A stretch of 64,000 nt of DNA from Trichoplax sp. H2 (Eukaryota > Placozoa > Uniplacotomia > Trichoplacea). The stretch covers positions 1 through 64,000 of the forward strand of contig NOWV01000063.1 in NCBI GenBank assembly GCA_003344405.1. The letters are read 5' to 3'. The notes beneath the pieces are model-generated. The model worked only from the letters and a program-made list of their open reading frames with translations. It was not told the origin of the DNA and made no database searches. This document shows, piece by piece, positions 24,701-39,700 of this stretch. The position numbers and the translations under genes were made by a program. Each line of letters begins with the position of its first letter. Within the stretch, counting starts at the first letter, position 1.

Positions 24701-27700
24701 AATGATGCCTAATGCCTAATAAGCTGTCTCCCACTCTCAATGTAAATCAATTCCATCAGTCGACTCATCATTTCCTTGTCCATTTCGACGCCAAACTGTA
24801 TCTAAAGAAGCTCATAACGAAAAAAAGATATAAATCCGATATCAATGACTAAACCAGTTGTTATCCGCACACACAAATGAATTGTTCAAAATTTGCTCTT
24901 TCCAATTGAAATGAACTCAAAATGATTGCTACAAATGCTATCGTGATAACGTTTAAACTGTAGTAGCTATTGATAGGAAATAAATCCTTTTTTTTCTTCC
25001 TCTGCTTATTTTTTCTTAATTTTACAAATTCAACTCTATTAGTAATTAAGTAAAATAATAGGTACAGTTTATTGAATAACCACTAAACTGGTTGATTTGT
25101 TCGTTTTGTTCTTGACGACAACTATTCTTATTTGATTCTTACTGCTCGAATTTGCTTGACTGTGTGAAGATATTGTAAACTAATACTATTGCATTTTTTT
25201 TTCGGCCGGTATGATTTCCTTGTATTTCCAACATGGATAATGGTTAGAAATGTGAGAAAGCTGGTTATTTACTCAAGCTGACATCATTTCAGGTAAGTTA
25301 ACATTACCTATCAACTTCGCTTATCGAAGGCTATGTTGCAATCCTCGACTACAGTACAATGTTGCCTATCGTCTTAGGATCATAATAAAGGAGTACATGA
25401 TTGGATTTCGATATGCTCTTTCCAATCATGTCGACAACTAGAATGATAGGTCGTATGATAATTATCAAGGCAGGATTCTATCAACTAAAATGAACTCACA
25501 CTATTATTTTATCTTCAGTGATTGAAGAGTTCGTTAGCTTTTCCTTTTGTAGAATATCGAGCAAGGAGAGTGAGATGGTTAGCAATGGATGTATTGATGG
25601 AGTATTTCTCATCTTTTCTTCTTTTTTATTTTCAAAATGGAAACATACACAGTTTGAAACTCAATACGCTAGCTAGAGTTATATTAGTACAACTGCCTGC
25701 AATCGGATAGAAACGTGTAAGACTCGATGTAGAGACAGTTACTGTGTAGTTGTTAGGTCATCAACTACTCGTGAAATACTTCCACTTGAAAAGCTTTTAC
25801 CATATTCAATTCCAACATCCAAGTATAACCATTCTTTTATTGTCGTATAATGGAGTTCAATTGAACGTTCCATGTTGACTTACTTCATTTTTGGACCTAA
25901 TTTTATTGGGATCTTTGAACCTCACTATCCTTATTTGAGGTGTGGAGAGGGTAACAGAGAAGTAATATTTTTTTTTTTTAATATTTCGCCAATCGTTTCA
26001 ATATCATCCAACGGGATTTTATTCTTTAGTTTCATCTTTTTTATATATATATATATATATATATACCGTATTAATTGATTGGTTGATCAAATTCTTTCAA
26101 ACCACGCTGTTTTATTAGTTTGTAACAGTCCAGAAACTTTATTCTACAGTATCAATGGACGTACAAGCACCATTTCTTTCTACCGATGAAAGTACGACAG
26201 TGTACAGTGCATTTATGTGCAAAAAGATGATCATTACTCTCATGGCCGATACCTAATGTTGCTTTTTTCTCTTAGAAAGACTTTTGATTGTATTATAACT
26301 ATTGGTAGTCGAGTAGATATAGAAATTCATATTTTGAACGGGATAATTGAAAATGTTATACGCCATTTACCTTTATCTCACTCTATAAAAATTCCAAAGC
26401 TAAAATTGTATCCTTTTTAACCATGTAATGGATACGTTCCAACATAATTTTGTACAACAATTCTGGCAGTTTTAAAAGTATAGTAATCACTATACAAATA
26501 GACAACGGGAATAGGGATTGCTTTAGGAATAATTGACTTGTTCTACTTTTTTCAAAGTCATTTTACAATAAAGTTAAATGTAAAGTCCATGGCAGTTCGA
26601 ATAGGGTAGAAAGAAAAATGGCTAGAAATCATAAGCATGATAATAATCTTCATTATAATCTGGCAATACCTTACTTCAATCCACTGCCATCACTGGATGT
26701 ATTGTAGGATTGAATGGATTCCCTTTTATTAAGACCTGCTAGTTAGTATACTCATGGATTTGAATTAAACAATTAAAATAAATCAATAGCCTACTATATC
26801 TTGGATACAGCATCAATTTAATGAACAAATGAACAATCTATGCGTATTTTAAGGGTATTTGACGAGTAGGAAAAAGATCGTCAACAATTTACTGTTCTAG
26901 ACAACCTTGTCTTCCTCGACACGATACCGATTTGAACCTACTATTGATATAAATGACTATACTGGACCGATGTTATGATCGATAGCATCAAATGCTATCG
27001 CAAGAGTCCAAATAGACTTGTACATGCTAGCCATCGCAACAACTAGTTTACAACGATAGCTTATTTTTACCACTACCTACAAAAGTGAAGAAAGAAAAAA
27101 TGTCAATTTTTCAACGTCATGTTTACAAAATGCCATAGGTGGGATCCTCAATCTATCTCCACTACAAATAGATAGATTTATTGATTGGATACAAGTAGAA
27201 CGTATTCAGTAGCTAATAAACATGCATTCATCGTATACTAATTATTTCCCTATCCAACAGATACAAAAATGATACTAAATACTATAATGAAATAAAATTC
27301 AAAGTATATTATGCATAGATATGTAAACGTATAATTGAGTTTACACGATAGCTTTTATTCGGCCTGGATGTCGATAAGGCAGGCGTAGCCCAGATTTGTT
27401 AAATAATACCTAAAAGAATACAATTCTAGCGACAATGTGCCAATCTCCATTCTGATCAGAATAAATTTACTGTAGGCTGTCCATCAATAATAGCAGTAGA
27501 ACACTACTAGTCAATGATTTTCACTGGATAAAGGTAGCAACTAAAAACTATAAAAATAAGATTAATATTACTAAAACTATCCTATGCTAACTGGCTACCT
27601 TTTATAAAGAACAATCATCATCTTATGGTAAGATAGAACAAATCGCTAGATTGCATTTGCATCCCTATCGATCTCAAACGTATTTTCCACAAAATACATT

Positions 27701-30700
27701 CCCATCCCTATCGATCTCATGCGTATTTTCCACAAAATAAAAATAGTGCAAAGAGTTGTTACAACTGTTCATAAATTGGACGCTTGCAGTGGATCCTGTA
27801 GTAGGCTACTGACCAAGCTATACAAATCGAGAAAAGTGTCATATTGTAAATTATAATTAATGGAAGACTTGCCTAATGCCATAAAGTCTAATTTATCCGG
27901 TAAGTGTAGTATCTACAATATAGATAGAGTTACAGATGAATATGTATATATAGATTTATCGACGTCGTATACGTGTATTGATACTTTTTTTTTAAAGGAA
28001 ATCATTTTTAAAGTAGTATTGTAGTACCTGAAATGATAAATTTTCCACTTTTGATATTACCAGTAAATTGGAGTATAGAAAGAATGACTATAATATCACG
28101 TTTTATTGAATATGGACCATCCTTCTATAGGACTCCTAGGATGTAAGAATCCTATAGTAGACCACTATTGATCCATTATGGAAAAGATAGATCTACCATT
28201 TCGAAATGACTAATACACCATTTATAATGATTCAATTTCAATTGGATCCCATCGATCATAATTGATTGATCACAAATTAACAGTTGATACCAAAACACCA
28301 AATTAACAGCGTAACAAGACTACCTTTTATCGTAAAAATAGGGATTATCATCTTGTATTCTATGCAAGATAGTAGCATTTGATAGTAGTCATGCAAGTAT
28401 ATAGTGTACAATCATTCAATAATGATGTACAAGTCCTAGAGTCTCTCTAATTAGAATCGCAGGCAAGAATAAATGTATTCACTATATAGCTATATATATA
28501 TATATTCTATACTTTTGGAATGAGTTATAAACCGTTAAAATTGTTCATTATAATTTATCCATCCTATCCTACGTGTAATGATTGATTGGAAACTAAAATG
28601 ACAACAAAATTTTACATATGTTGTAAAATACAGACTATTATTCTCTACCACTCGTAAGATAGAAGAATCTGACAGTTACCATATTACATGAATGTCCAAC
28701 AATCGATCCATGACATACAGTATATAAAACTTTTCTAAATTATAATAAGTGGTTCACCATTAAAATGGTTAATTTGAAGTTAATGGCAACTGTAATTACT
28801 ATCCAAAGTCTCGAAATTGAGTAAGACCTAAATTTGGCCTTGAAAATACTATCGATGATTTTAATCTATATTTGGCCAAGTAAACTATACCATCAATGAT
28901 GTACACCAACGATAGCATTGGATGGATCAAGAGTGCTATATCCTATCCAATTTTCAAATGGTGGCTATATACGCTAGATGCGTTCATCTGCAATTGATCA
29001 AACTACATAAATTGTAATTATCAAATTCTACAATACCTTTCATAAGATAAGGCCATCGTTTGATCTTGTAATGTTAATCCAGAATGGTATTCCATGTGCT
29101 ATTTTATAATAATGAGTGTATTATTCGACCGTAATAGATGTAATGTATCGAATCAATATGCACTACTTCTACATTTTAATAAAGCCTCCTAACGACGTAT
29201 TATAAATTATATCTTACTCGATCAGTAACCAAAAAATATCTTGTCATACAAATATTATCAATCTTTGATATTTCTCTAAAAATTGTGATGTCCAAAGATT
29301 ACCATGAAACAAATATATGTTCCATACGAGCACAATCTTAATGTTAACAACGATATAAGTTATGAGTTACTATTGGGAGAATTCTCTGTATTATCGTCAA
29401 TCTTTCATTTTTCCCTGATGTCATGTAATATACTTCTTGACCCCTACTTCATAGATCGTTATCACCCAACATACTCCTATAAATCTCGACCTAGACTAAC
29501 GTAAGCTAAAAATATAATAATAAAAAAAGAACAAGTGCCATTCTATTATGAAATCATATCGAAGTACAAATTCGATGATATAAAATGTAATACAATTCTT
29601 GCTTACTGTCATTAGATCCGCTCGAACAGGATAACTAGTGCTCACTTTAGTGAGTTAATTTGATTTTTATTCAGTTCAAAATGCAATTTAAGACGCAAAC
29701 TAATGTTAGTATACCATGTAAATACTCATATCAGAATTTTTATATTCATCCGTAACTGAGCGATAATTGTGTGGAGAAATGAAATTAAAAAGATTTCATA
29801 CGACTAATGACTTGACAAGAATATATTCAAATGAACGTCTTCAATGATTCTTCTCTTGCCTAAGTAATCTTTTTTCTTTCTTGGAAGAGGTTAGAGATAT
29901 TACAGCCAATAAAATCTACACAATAAACAACTTATGTAGTCATCAGTTCTAACCATATGATAAAATTCTCGTAATTGGGCAAGTAAACAAAACGAATCAG
30001 CAATCTGTTATGAAAGTAAATGCTACATGACTTGAACTTTCTAAAAAAACTCCCATGTAGGCGATCATTCGGCTTTCTTACTTAATAATAATACGAATTG
30101 ATACTGATACATATCAATGTCGTTAAGCAGGATTAATCATTTTTATCAGAAATACTTCCAAATCCATGCAAATACCTAGCATTGCATATGTATTTTTGTC
30201 GATCCCTTGTTTGATAATAAATAATCAAAATTTTCTTACTTTTGCTCGACGTTAACGTGTAATTTTTTACCATGATAAACGCCATAATATTACCTTTCAA
30301 TTTATCTGAGAAAATACAAATATCCTAACAGTACCTCAATGCAACGACAATGTATTTGATGGGTTGATGCCATACTCGTACAATATAGATGTGTTTCTAT
30401 TTGTACCATACTAGAAAACTTTATTAATCCACATAGTAGATATAATAGAAATACCTTACATTTGATGTTATATGGCTTAGTAGAATGTATTATTTCTTTA
30501 GCTATTGTATTTGTTTGACTACTTTCTATGGACAAACTCAATCCATTAACTAACTGGTATCCTACACATTGGTGGATATAATAACGTTTCTATTAGCTTT
30601 CTTTCTCAATACTATTATCATTCAATCATTTGTCATACCATAGCTAGTAGACATTTAGTATCTTACTGTTGATATAATAAGAATAATAACAAGAGAAAAA

Positions 30701-33700
30701 AATAGAATATAGGCTATGCTCATATGCAGATGTGATATATATCTATCTTTCTCTGTATATAATAATAATAATAATTAATCATCATCATCATCAAGAATGA
30801 TGTAGTAGTTAATCTTTTATACTTACTGCATTAATAGATATAAGCCCAAATAGTACAGAAATCCTTATTTTTCTCTTTTCTATAATTTAGCGTTGGCACA
30901 AGCGCTACTTTCAATTACGAAGTGGGAATTTATACTATTCCAAGCATCCCGATGTAAGTACATTTATTACAGCAAAGATTAATAGCTTATTGAATGTCTC
31001 ATATTATTTCAACATGCAGTATGTCTTGTTTGATTGATTTAATTTTTTAACATTTTTTATTATTTTAACCGTATCAAATTTGCACTACCTATAACAGTCA
31101 TGTTATGCGACTTCATAACATGACTAGCACATTATGTTGCGCTATCAAGATCAATTTGCTTTTTGTATGTACAAGTAGATCTTACCTATAGGAATTATAT
31201 TCTTCTTGAAGGGTTATTCATAGACTGCATATTATCTCAAGAGAATATATTATGTTATTGAAGTTACTTTACACCAATGTATTTAGACAATTTAAAAACT
31301 GTTTGACCAATAACCATTATTATTGTCTATTGGTAGTATTGTGATCAAGAATATTTTAGCACAGGAATATTCTCTAGAATAAGATATGATAAAGACCAAC
31401 AATTTCAAACATTATATGATAAATTGAAACTTGGCATAATGATAAATGTACTAATATATATAAATATATATATATACGGGTATGTCCCCTACTACATTCG
31501 TATCGTATTACTTTATGGTATAATTCTTCTATCACTGTTGGTAATAGATGATAGGTTTATCAGTGAGATAAATTAAAAGTACTCCTTTAAATATTCATCA
31601 CGACAATCTCGGTAATATGAAGATCACGGCCTATATAGCATTCTTATGTACTAATGGTAATAACATGTACAGTAATAAGCAGCAACTCGCGTTAAATTCA
31701 AATTTCTGCTTAAGATAAGTTTTAACTTATTGTGTTGTAGTTATCGACATACGAGTATCTCGTATTATTACTTCTACCATATCGATCTAATATACATTAT
31801 CTTGTAATATGCGTTGTACAGTATTCTTGTATAGGACGTTCTAGCGTTAGCAATTTCATCTTATGCGTCCATCTCATTATATCATTAACTGCATACAATA
31901 ACTTGCATTGCTGTCCTATAAAATTCATCAAGTAAATTGTCTTTGAGTTATCATACTCTATCCGGTATTATCATCATCTGGTTCACTATTTTTAATCGAC
32001 AAATTCGACGTAAGATGAAGATAAATAACACTTATCTTAGATATATCAAAAAATTGCAAACTTCGCGTGGCCAATATTCCAATCACTAGAATTTGCTTAC
32101 TTTTATAAATATGAGGTAATATATTTTACGGTATTTTTTAATTTTAGTACATACTTATAACGATCCACTTCTGTGGATCGTTTTTACAGCATTTAGTATT
32201 TAAATGTCCTAGCACAGACTCATTTCATGATCATATCTTGTTCAATGTCCAGCATCTTTCTATGCCTTGACCTATTGAACTTTTTTCTATTTTCCCCTCA
32301 TCTATCCTTCCGTTAGTTGACAAAAGAAGAATAAAACATGGGCCCTCCTATTAACTTTCATTCTATACGGTCTAGATTATTTTGTCAACTCTGGAAAGTA
32401 CTAAACCAATATTAGAATTTAATTTAGAGCATTTTTTACTATTTTCATGACTGGATCTCACATATTACTCATTTTAATACTCAAAAAGGTAGCGAATAAA
32501 TGATTATTGCCTATATTTAGTCCTTATTATGATAAAAATGATGAGATGAAAATTATCTACTGTATATTCAGAAACAAACATCAAATAGTAGCATACTCGT
32601 AGGATCACATGCTATCTCCTTGTTTTGTGGCTTGCCTTTATTTATACCGTTGGATTTACTAGTCCTGTTGAAATTTTTAATAAGGCGTTATGGATAATAG
32701 CCGATGATTGTTGCTTTAATTCATAATATTATGATTGTGCTTGGTGACAATCTATCTTACTCAATGGGTTGTAGTCATTTAAAAGAAAAAGAGGAGAAGA
32801 GCTTACAGCATTGGATAACATCTGCGTATCAAAATTTCTTCTAATTATTCTAGTTTCACAGGCGTTGTCTTGTATTGTCTCAAATCATTCCTATTATTCC
32901 TACCGATAGACCTATAGACTCCTTTCATATGCTTAAGAAATCTCTTGTATGATTAAACAAATTACGTATGTACATATTTCTATTTAAATACTACAATCAC
33001 CTATGTTGCACTGCTAGCATATCGCCTGAGAGATGTTATTGCCATGAGCTGCCTTTTTATTTTCATGGCTTAAGTCGCTTTACCCTTATTTTTCTCATGC
33101 CATTTTTCATTTTCTTTTTGTTATTTTGGCCAAATGGAATGTAAAAAAAAGTGCAGTGCCCTTAGGTAAATATAGTATAAGATTGTCATATACGCAATTT
33201 TGCTGATGATCTCTTTTAGCAAAGAAATTCCAACACAATATATACTAACTAGCCTAAGGAATAGATGTCAATCGTCGACTTTGCCGCAAAATATAAAATT
33301 TTCTTCTCCCCTCCCATCTCCTATCCATAAAAGCCCCAAACGATAATGTAATCACTGATTTATAACTGATAAATGAGTATGGATATGGGTAAATGAGATG
33401 AAAAAAAAAAATTGCCACCCATTTCAAGTATTCTTACGTTGTTCAAAACTAGCCATAACTTAGAGTAGATTGGTGGATTTTAACAATAAAATTAGAATTC
33501 TCTCTCTAAAGTATTTTGACATGGTAGTAAGAATTGATGAATAATAATTTAATCCAAATTAATGGCCAGGGATAGACGAAATCACAATATCAATTGCATC
33601 TTCCATTTCAAAGAAATAATTGTATAATATCCTTAATAATATAGAAGGTAATTTGATCGTTAAGAATAATAACTGCAGTTTACAACCGTGGATTACTAAA

Positions 33701-36700
33701 TTGATCCCATAGTCCATACATTATGATCCGGTACTCATTAATCATCCTTCATCGCCGCTAACAATGCTAAACTATAGTAGTTATTATTTTCTTTATACTA
33801 TGTTCATTGCTTATTCTATTTATCTTACTGTTAATTTTGACGCTGGAAAAGATTGATCATAGCACAGTTAAAGCTGAAGTCTAAGAATAGAGGTAAAAAT
33901 TAACAAGTCTTGGCTATTTTGGGATTCTTTTTAGTGGATCATCCTTTTCATCGTTACATTCTTATGTAGACATTATAAAATTGATTATATATTATTAGTA
34001 TGAAGACTAGATAAAAAGATGACAAAGCAGAATCAATTATAAGTACATACTCCATATTACAATAGGAAATGTTGTAATTTAATGGGGATAATCTACAATC
34101 TAAAAGGGGAAAATATTCATCTTGAACGTGATCACTTTATTAGATATGATCATGATCTACAAGTACATGCTATCGGATTTGTTTATAGCCTAAATAGTTA
34201 AAATTGTCAATCCATTTCAAAGGTAAAACAATCGTTTTTTTAGAGGTGATAGTTAGTCCGACTGATACTGTGCATATTTCATCACTGTTACTTCTACCTA
34301 ATGATTACAATTTAGAATCAATCTTAGATAAATTTGCAATCATCGTAAGTATTATTACTAGATAACTCCCATCATAATTATGATATACTCTATAATTAAT
34401 CAAGCTATATCTAACGTAATTAGTTATAATTTGCGATCAATTCTTACCTATGATCACATTTGCCTGATCAAGCCTAAATTTAAAGTTTTGTTAGACTTTC
34501 TTACTCTTATCAATAATTAGATGTAATTTATAATCAGTCATTCTAGTTAACTCATATCTGATAACTGCATACTTTACGTTAATTTATCCAACTTGCCCTA
34601 GCTTTTTACCATTGACAGTATAATCAAGTTTTACTAGTTGTGAATTGATTGATGATACGTGATGATTGCCAGATAAGTTCATAATATATTCTATCATAAT
34701 TAATCAGCTTTACTTAAATTTAATAGTGGCAGTTTACGTTCATATAAAGAAAAACCTTTCATTCCATTTTCTTAATGTAATAATTAATACAAGCATATAT
34801 TTCATGTAAGTTTTACGTATATTTCTGTTCTACCGCTTTAACTTGGTCTTAATATGTACTGTAGAATATGTATACAAATAGGTTACTAATACGCGAATAT
34901 AGACATACAATACATACATACGTACATATATATCCGCATAATATATCGATCTACAACATGTATACTTAAAAATCTCCCAAATACAAATTCAGCGTGTTAT
35001 TAACGTAGGCGATAAATATCTATGTATACGAACTAATGGTGAAATAATTAGCTATGCTGTACAGTTTATTGTAGAAGTAATGATTGCCTGATTAATAGAC
35101 TTAGAGCGATCATTCATAGCGATAATTAATTTCAAAATTTATATGAATCTGGAATAGGGCAATACATTTGTGTAGATAGTGAATATTGAAGGATACGACA
35201 GAGTGTATTTATGTCAAATTGAAGCGTTAAGGATGAATACTAGGCGATTTATGTCATATGACTGGAGGCAAAGCAATAGGCAATTTTACGTTTACTCTAA
35301 GTATTTTTTCAAAAATAGCAGTAACATTAGCAATCTCGTGCCTGCTTAATTGTGCATTCTCAAGTATATGAGTCTTCATATGAAAATCGCTTTTTAATGA
35401 CGCTTACATACTTCAGTTATGTCATCCAATCGTTGAACACTCTATAAATTAGCTAATGAGGATATAAAAATTTGAAAATACCAATCTAAATAACTAATAG
35501 CAGATAATTGCCCTGCGTGAAGTATTTAACTCAATATCTTTTTATATATCTTATCTGTAGTTTTTAACAGACACAACATAATTTCATAGTTTTTCATAAA
35601 TATTATTTTTTAACCAATGAAAAGCAAATTAAATTATACACTCGTACATAGATGCTAGTTAAGCCTTTATTTATATGTTATATCAATACGTCCGTACGGA
35701 ATGGACTAATTAATTCATTATACTTATGGGACTAGACCAAGATCGTATTAGATTCAGTCCAGTACAATCAACCAATTATCTGTATAATATAATTGACAGG
35801 CTACATTACTTATTTTTAACTTCTAAGCCAAAGCATTTAACGAATTCATTTTCAAGTCATTGATCGATTACTACTGAACTACAGTATGCAGTATATTCGT
35901 ACGATACAATATTGATAAGATCTTGCTTCAGATTAATGATATTCTTAGTAGAAGAAATAGAAATGTAATACATAATTAACTGTACTTTTACGTCATATAT
36001 GCAATCTACTGTCCACTTTATTGAGTTAACTATCAAAGTGGACATATCACACGATGTAGCACTTATTCTTTTAATTATAAATAAAGAAATAATATTATAA
36101 AATCATAAATGAATATTTAAAATGATGCAAATTTTCTCTTTTGTGGTAGTCCATTTTTTATTTTTAATCATCTCTTATCTTTTCTGTAGTAGTAATTAAT
36201 ATTTAATCTTTAATACGTATTCGATTCTTTTCAACTTGCTATTTTATTTCATTGATTTGATGATTGTGTTTGGCTGTCTATTTTAAGTATTATTATGTTT
36301 GATATGGTAGAGAAAGTTATGCTAACACTAACTGGTTATAAGTGCAGATGATCAAAAAGTTGAATCCTCTGTCTTTTTACATTTTAGTCTTCATGTCATG
36401 ACGAAATCGACATTACTGATTCTAGCGTTGCTGAAAGGAGTACTAAAAACTCCAATCACAGCTTCACGGTAAGCCAATGTTGATTCTCTATCTTATTTAT
36501 TTTACTTTAATGGATTTAATATCTGATAAGGAAAAATTGATAAATGTAGAAAAATCATTCTATATTATGTTGCGATCATTTTTAATTATGTTTTCATCTA
36601 TTTAGTGAATACTATACAATCATCTCATTCCGTGTTAATATCTGGTACACGTAAAATATAATTATACTCTTCCCGCTCTTTTATTTAGTTAATACATGTT

Positions 36701-39700
36701 AGCAAGTACCATTTCTACATAATGAGCCCTAAATAATCTAGTAATAACGCATTTTCGAAATTTAAGTTGCTAAGCAATTACCTTTAATGATATTGAATTA
36801 TTCAATGAGTTTTTATATTGATAAAAACTTTTCCTCACAATATATATATAATCTGTAAGATAATAAAAAGTGCCCTTATAATAGCGTATTTGAGTTGGAA
36901 GACTGTGGGGATCACTTACTCAAGTGTTATTGATGAAATAAGTATATCTTATCATATCGAATTAAAATTTGTATAAGTAACTTATTAATCTATATTATAT
37001 GAATACATTTTACTCAAGACAATTGCTTTAAATAAATTAGATAACAACACCCTTCAGAAAATTAGTTATAAGTGCTGAAAGCCGCAAAGAAATGGAAGAC
37101 TGGATAAATGTTATCAGAGCTGCTAAGAAAGAACCTCGAGAAGCGGTAGGAAGTATTCAGATAACTGTAAAACTAGAGAATGGGCAATGACTCCTGATCA
37201 ATTTATCGGATATTAATAAATTGATATTCATTCTAGAAGCATTTTTTTTTCTGTTATTAACCAAGTACTACTACTACTACACGTTATTCTTCAGGTGTAT
37301 GATCCAATTAATTTAACCAATGGCCAACATAAATGGCATGCATGCTCTCATAACCGACCAACTTTCTGTAATGTATGCCGTGAATCGTTTTCCGGTGTCA
37401 AATCCCATGGTCTTTCTTGTGAAGGTGCATTTATTATCACTATTACAGCATAACTTTCAAAAAATTGACTGTTTTGAATATTCTGTATCCTCAGTCTGCA
37501 AATATAAAGCTCACAAAAGATGTGCAGCCCGAGCCCCAAATAATTGTAAATGGACTACGAGTGCATCGATTGACAAAGAATGTCTTATCAGTAATGATAA
37601 GGTTGTAATAATATCTGTATATTACTAAAAGTAAATTTGAGGCATATTTGTATGTCATAGAATAACTCTGATGTTCTATCTTGCCTATAATTGCTATGTA
37701 GTACGCGGTACCTCATCAATGGAATGAAGGAAATCTAGCTAGTGGTTCTAAATGCGGACTCTGCGAGAGGTCTTGCGGTAGTACGAAGAGATTGCAAGAC
37801 TTTAGATGTTTATGGTGTGGAGTTTCTGTAAGTTTCATAATGATTGCTTATTTTTTTATACCTTTTACAGTATTTGAGAAAACATACACTCTAGTTAAAT
37901 ACTATAAATATTAAATAACAATAGGTTCATAAGGATTGTAAGCCATTGTATCCAGCTAAATGCAGCTTAGGCCCTCACCGAGTATCAACCATACCACCAA
38001 TTGCTATCAATGTTACAACTGCATTTCGCAGTGTGGTCTGGGAGGTATTACGAATGACACTAAATTCTTATAGTATTTAAAAACTAATAAAATTGGTATC
38101 AAATAAAAGTACACGATTATTATACATTAACATCCGATACAAATGTGATTAACACATTTCTTTTAATTATTCGATCTAACTTAAGGCTAAGCAACCACCA
38201 AACTGTAGTCCATTGCTTGTATTTATTAACTCAAAAAGTGGAGAAAATCAGGTAAATTGTTATAGAAGATAATTAGGGAATTACACAATTTCTTATTGTG
38301 TCACTCATAGTCGATATAATTCAGTAAAATGACTTTTTCCCATCGGATTAGGGTGTTCGATTCATACGACGTTTTAAACAGCTTTTAAATCCAACGCAAG
38401 TTTACGATTTGATGGTCGGGGGTCCATCCGTTGGGTAAATAGCTAAAAACATACTAATTTTTTTTAAAATTATATGACTACTACTTATTAATTGAATATG
38501 GAATAGCAACTTACTCTTATATAATTGTTATTATTATTAGATTATCACTGTTCCGTAACTTTAATCCTTTCCGCGTGCTTATCTGCGGTGGAGATGGGTC
38601 AATTGGATGGGTACTATCGGAAGTTGATAAAATGAATCTTTCTCATCAAGTTAGTGTGGCCACTGAACCTAATTATTTTACTCAATTTATTTCTAGAGTA
38701 TACCTTATATAATAAATTTAATTGTTCCCAACAAAAATATTTTTTACTCTTATCGTGCTATTAAGACATAGTGAATATAGATTATTATGTAGTATTCGTA
38801 TTTATTCCTTTATGCGGTTAAATATGTCAATTTTTCAACATAGTGTCAGGTCGGAGTTCTACCTCTCGGTACTGGTAATGACCTGGCTAGAGTATTAGGA
38901 TGGGGATCAGCATGTGACGATGAGAGCCATGTACCAACGGTTTTAGCACAACTAGAAAAATCCAGTACAAAAATGCTGGATCGGTTAGTTTTCTTTATGA
39001 ATAGTTGTTACTGATTTATTCTACTTATCTTAAATCTATCTTATTCTGATTTAGCTGGGGAATAATGACCCGAACAAATGATGAAGAAAATGCTGCAGTA
39101 AGTATTATTTCATTAGCTTCTATGACGCCTTAATCTCGAGTTAAAATATATGCATGACAATGCTCTAATATTTCAACTGATAGGACAACTCTAAAATTAC
39201 TATTTATGAAAGTTCTGTTGCTAGCCATTTGGCAAAGATGATAGAGTCTACTGATAATACTGAAGTCATAAGATCAACAAGGTTTAATAATTTCGTATGA
39301 TCATTTAAATTATATGCGTTATCGAGTTGCTAATTATTTAACAAGTTTTACTTGCTGACATTTTTGAATTAACAAAAATAGGGTATTCTGTGAAACTGTA
39401 AAACAATTGATAGATAAAGTTAAGGCAGCTTTTACGTCAACATCGGATCCAACTGAGCCGGATTCCATCATATACAAGGTTACTACTACTTTATATGATT
39501 GAGGACTTTCATCGTAAATAATTATTTGTCGCTTTCGATATTAAATATTACATAATAACAGAAAATGCACTAGTCCAACGCTCTCATACAGTTTTTATAA
39601 TTCCCTTGTATACATAGTGTTCCGTGTTAAATGAAAAAGTTACATTGCTATTGCGGACTCTATCGGCTGAAACGGAAGCTGCTAGTTCATCGTTCAACGC

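Larger units (their letters stand above)
25293..30890 (+). other. DGKD/DGKH: DGK intron 2 (5.6 kb)
   Basis: Splits the first beta-strands of the PH domain (after TSFQ, before RWHKRYF). Contains a TA microsatellite (26042-26065), a 9-bp perfect hairpin at 26980-27000, a 43-bp tandem duplication at 27660-27740, and AAT and ATC microsatellites at 30759-30793. No exon or RNA gene recognised; short open frames in it have no family resemblance. Confidence 0.6.

Noticed and set aside
37320-37628. 102-aa plus-strand frame and its 63-aa minus-strand shadow
   Set aside because: It reads through the intron between the two halves of C1 domain 1; the spliced frame gives the full zinc-finger spacing instead.
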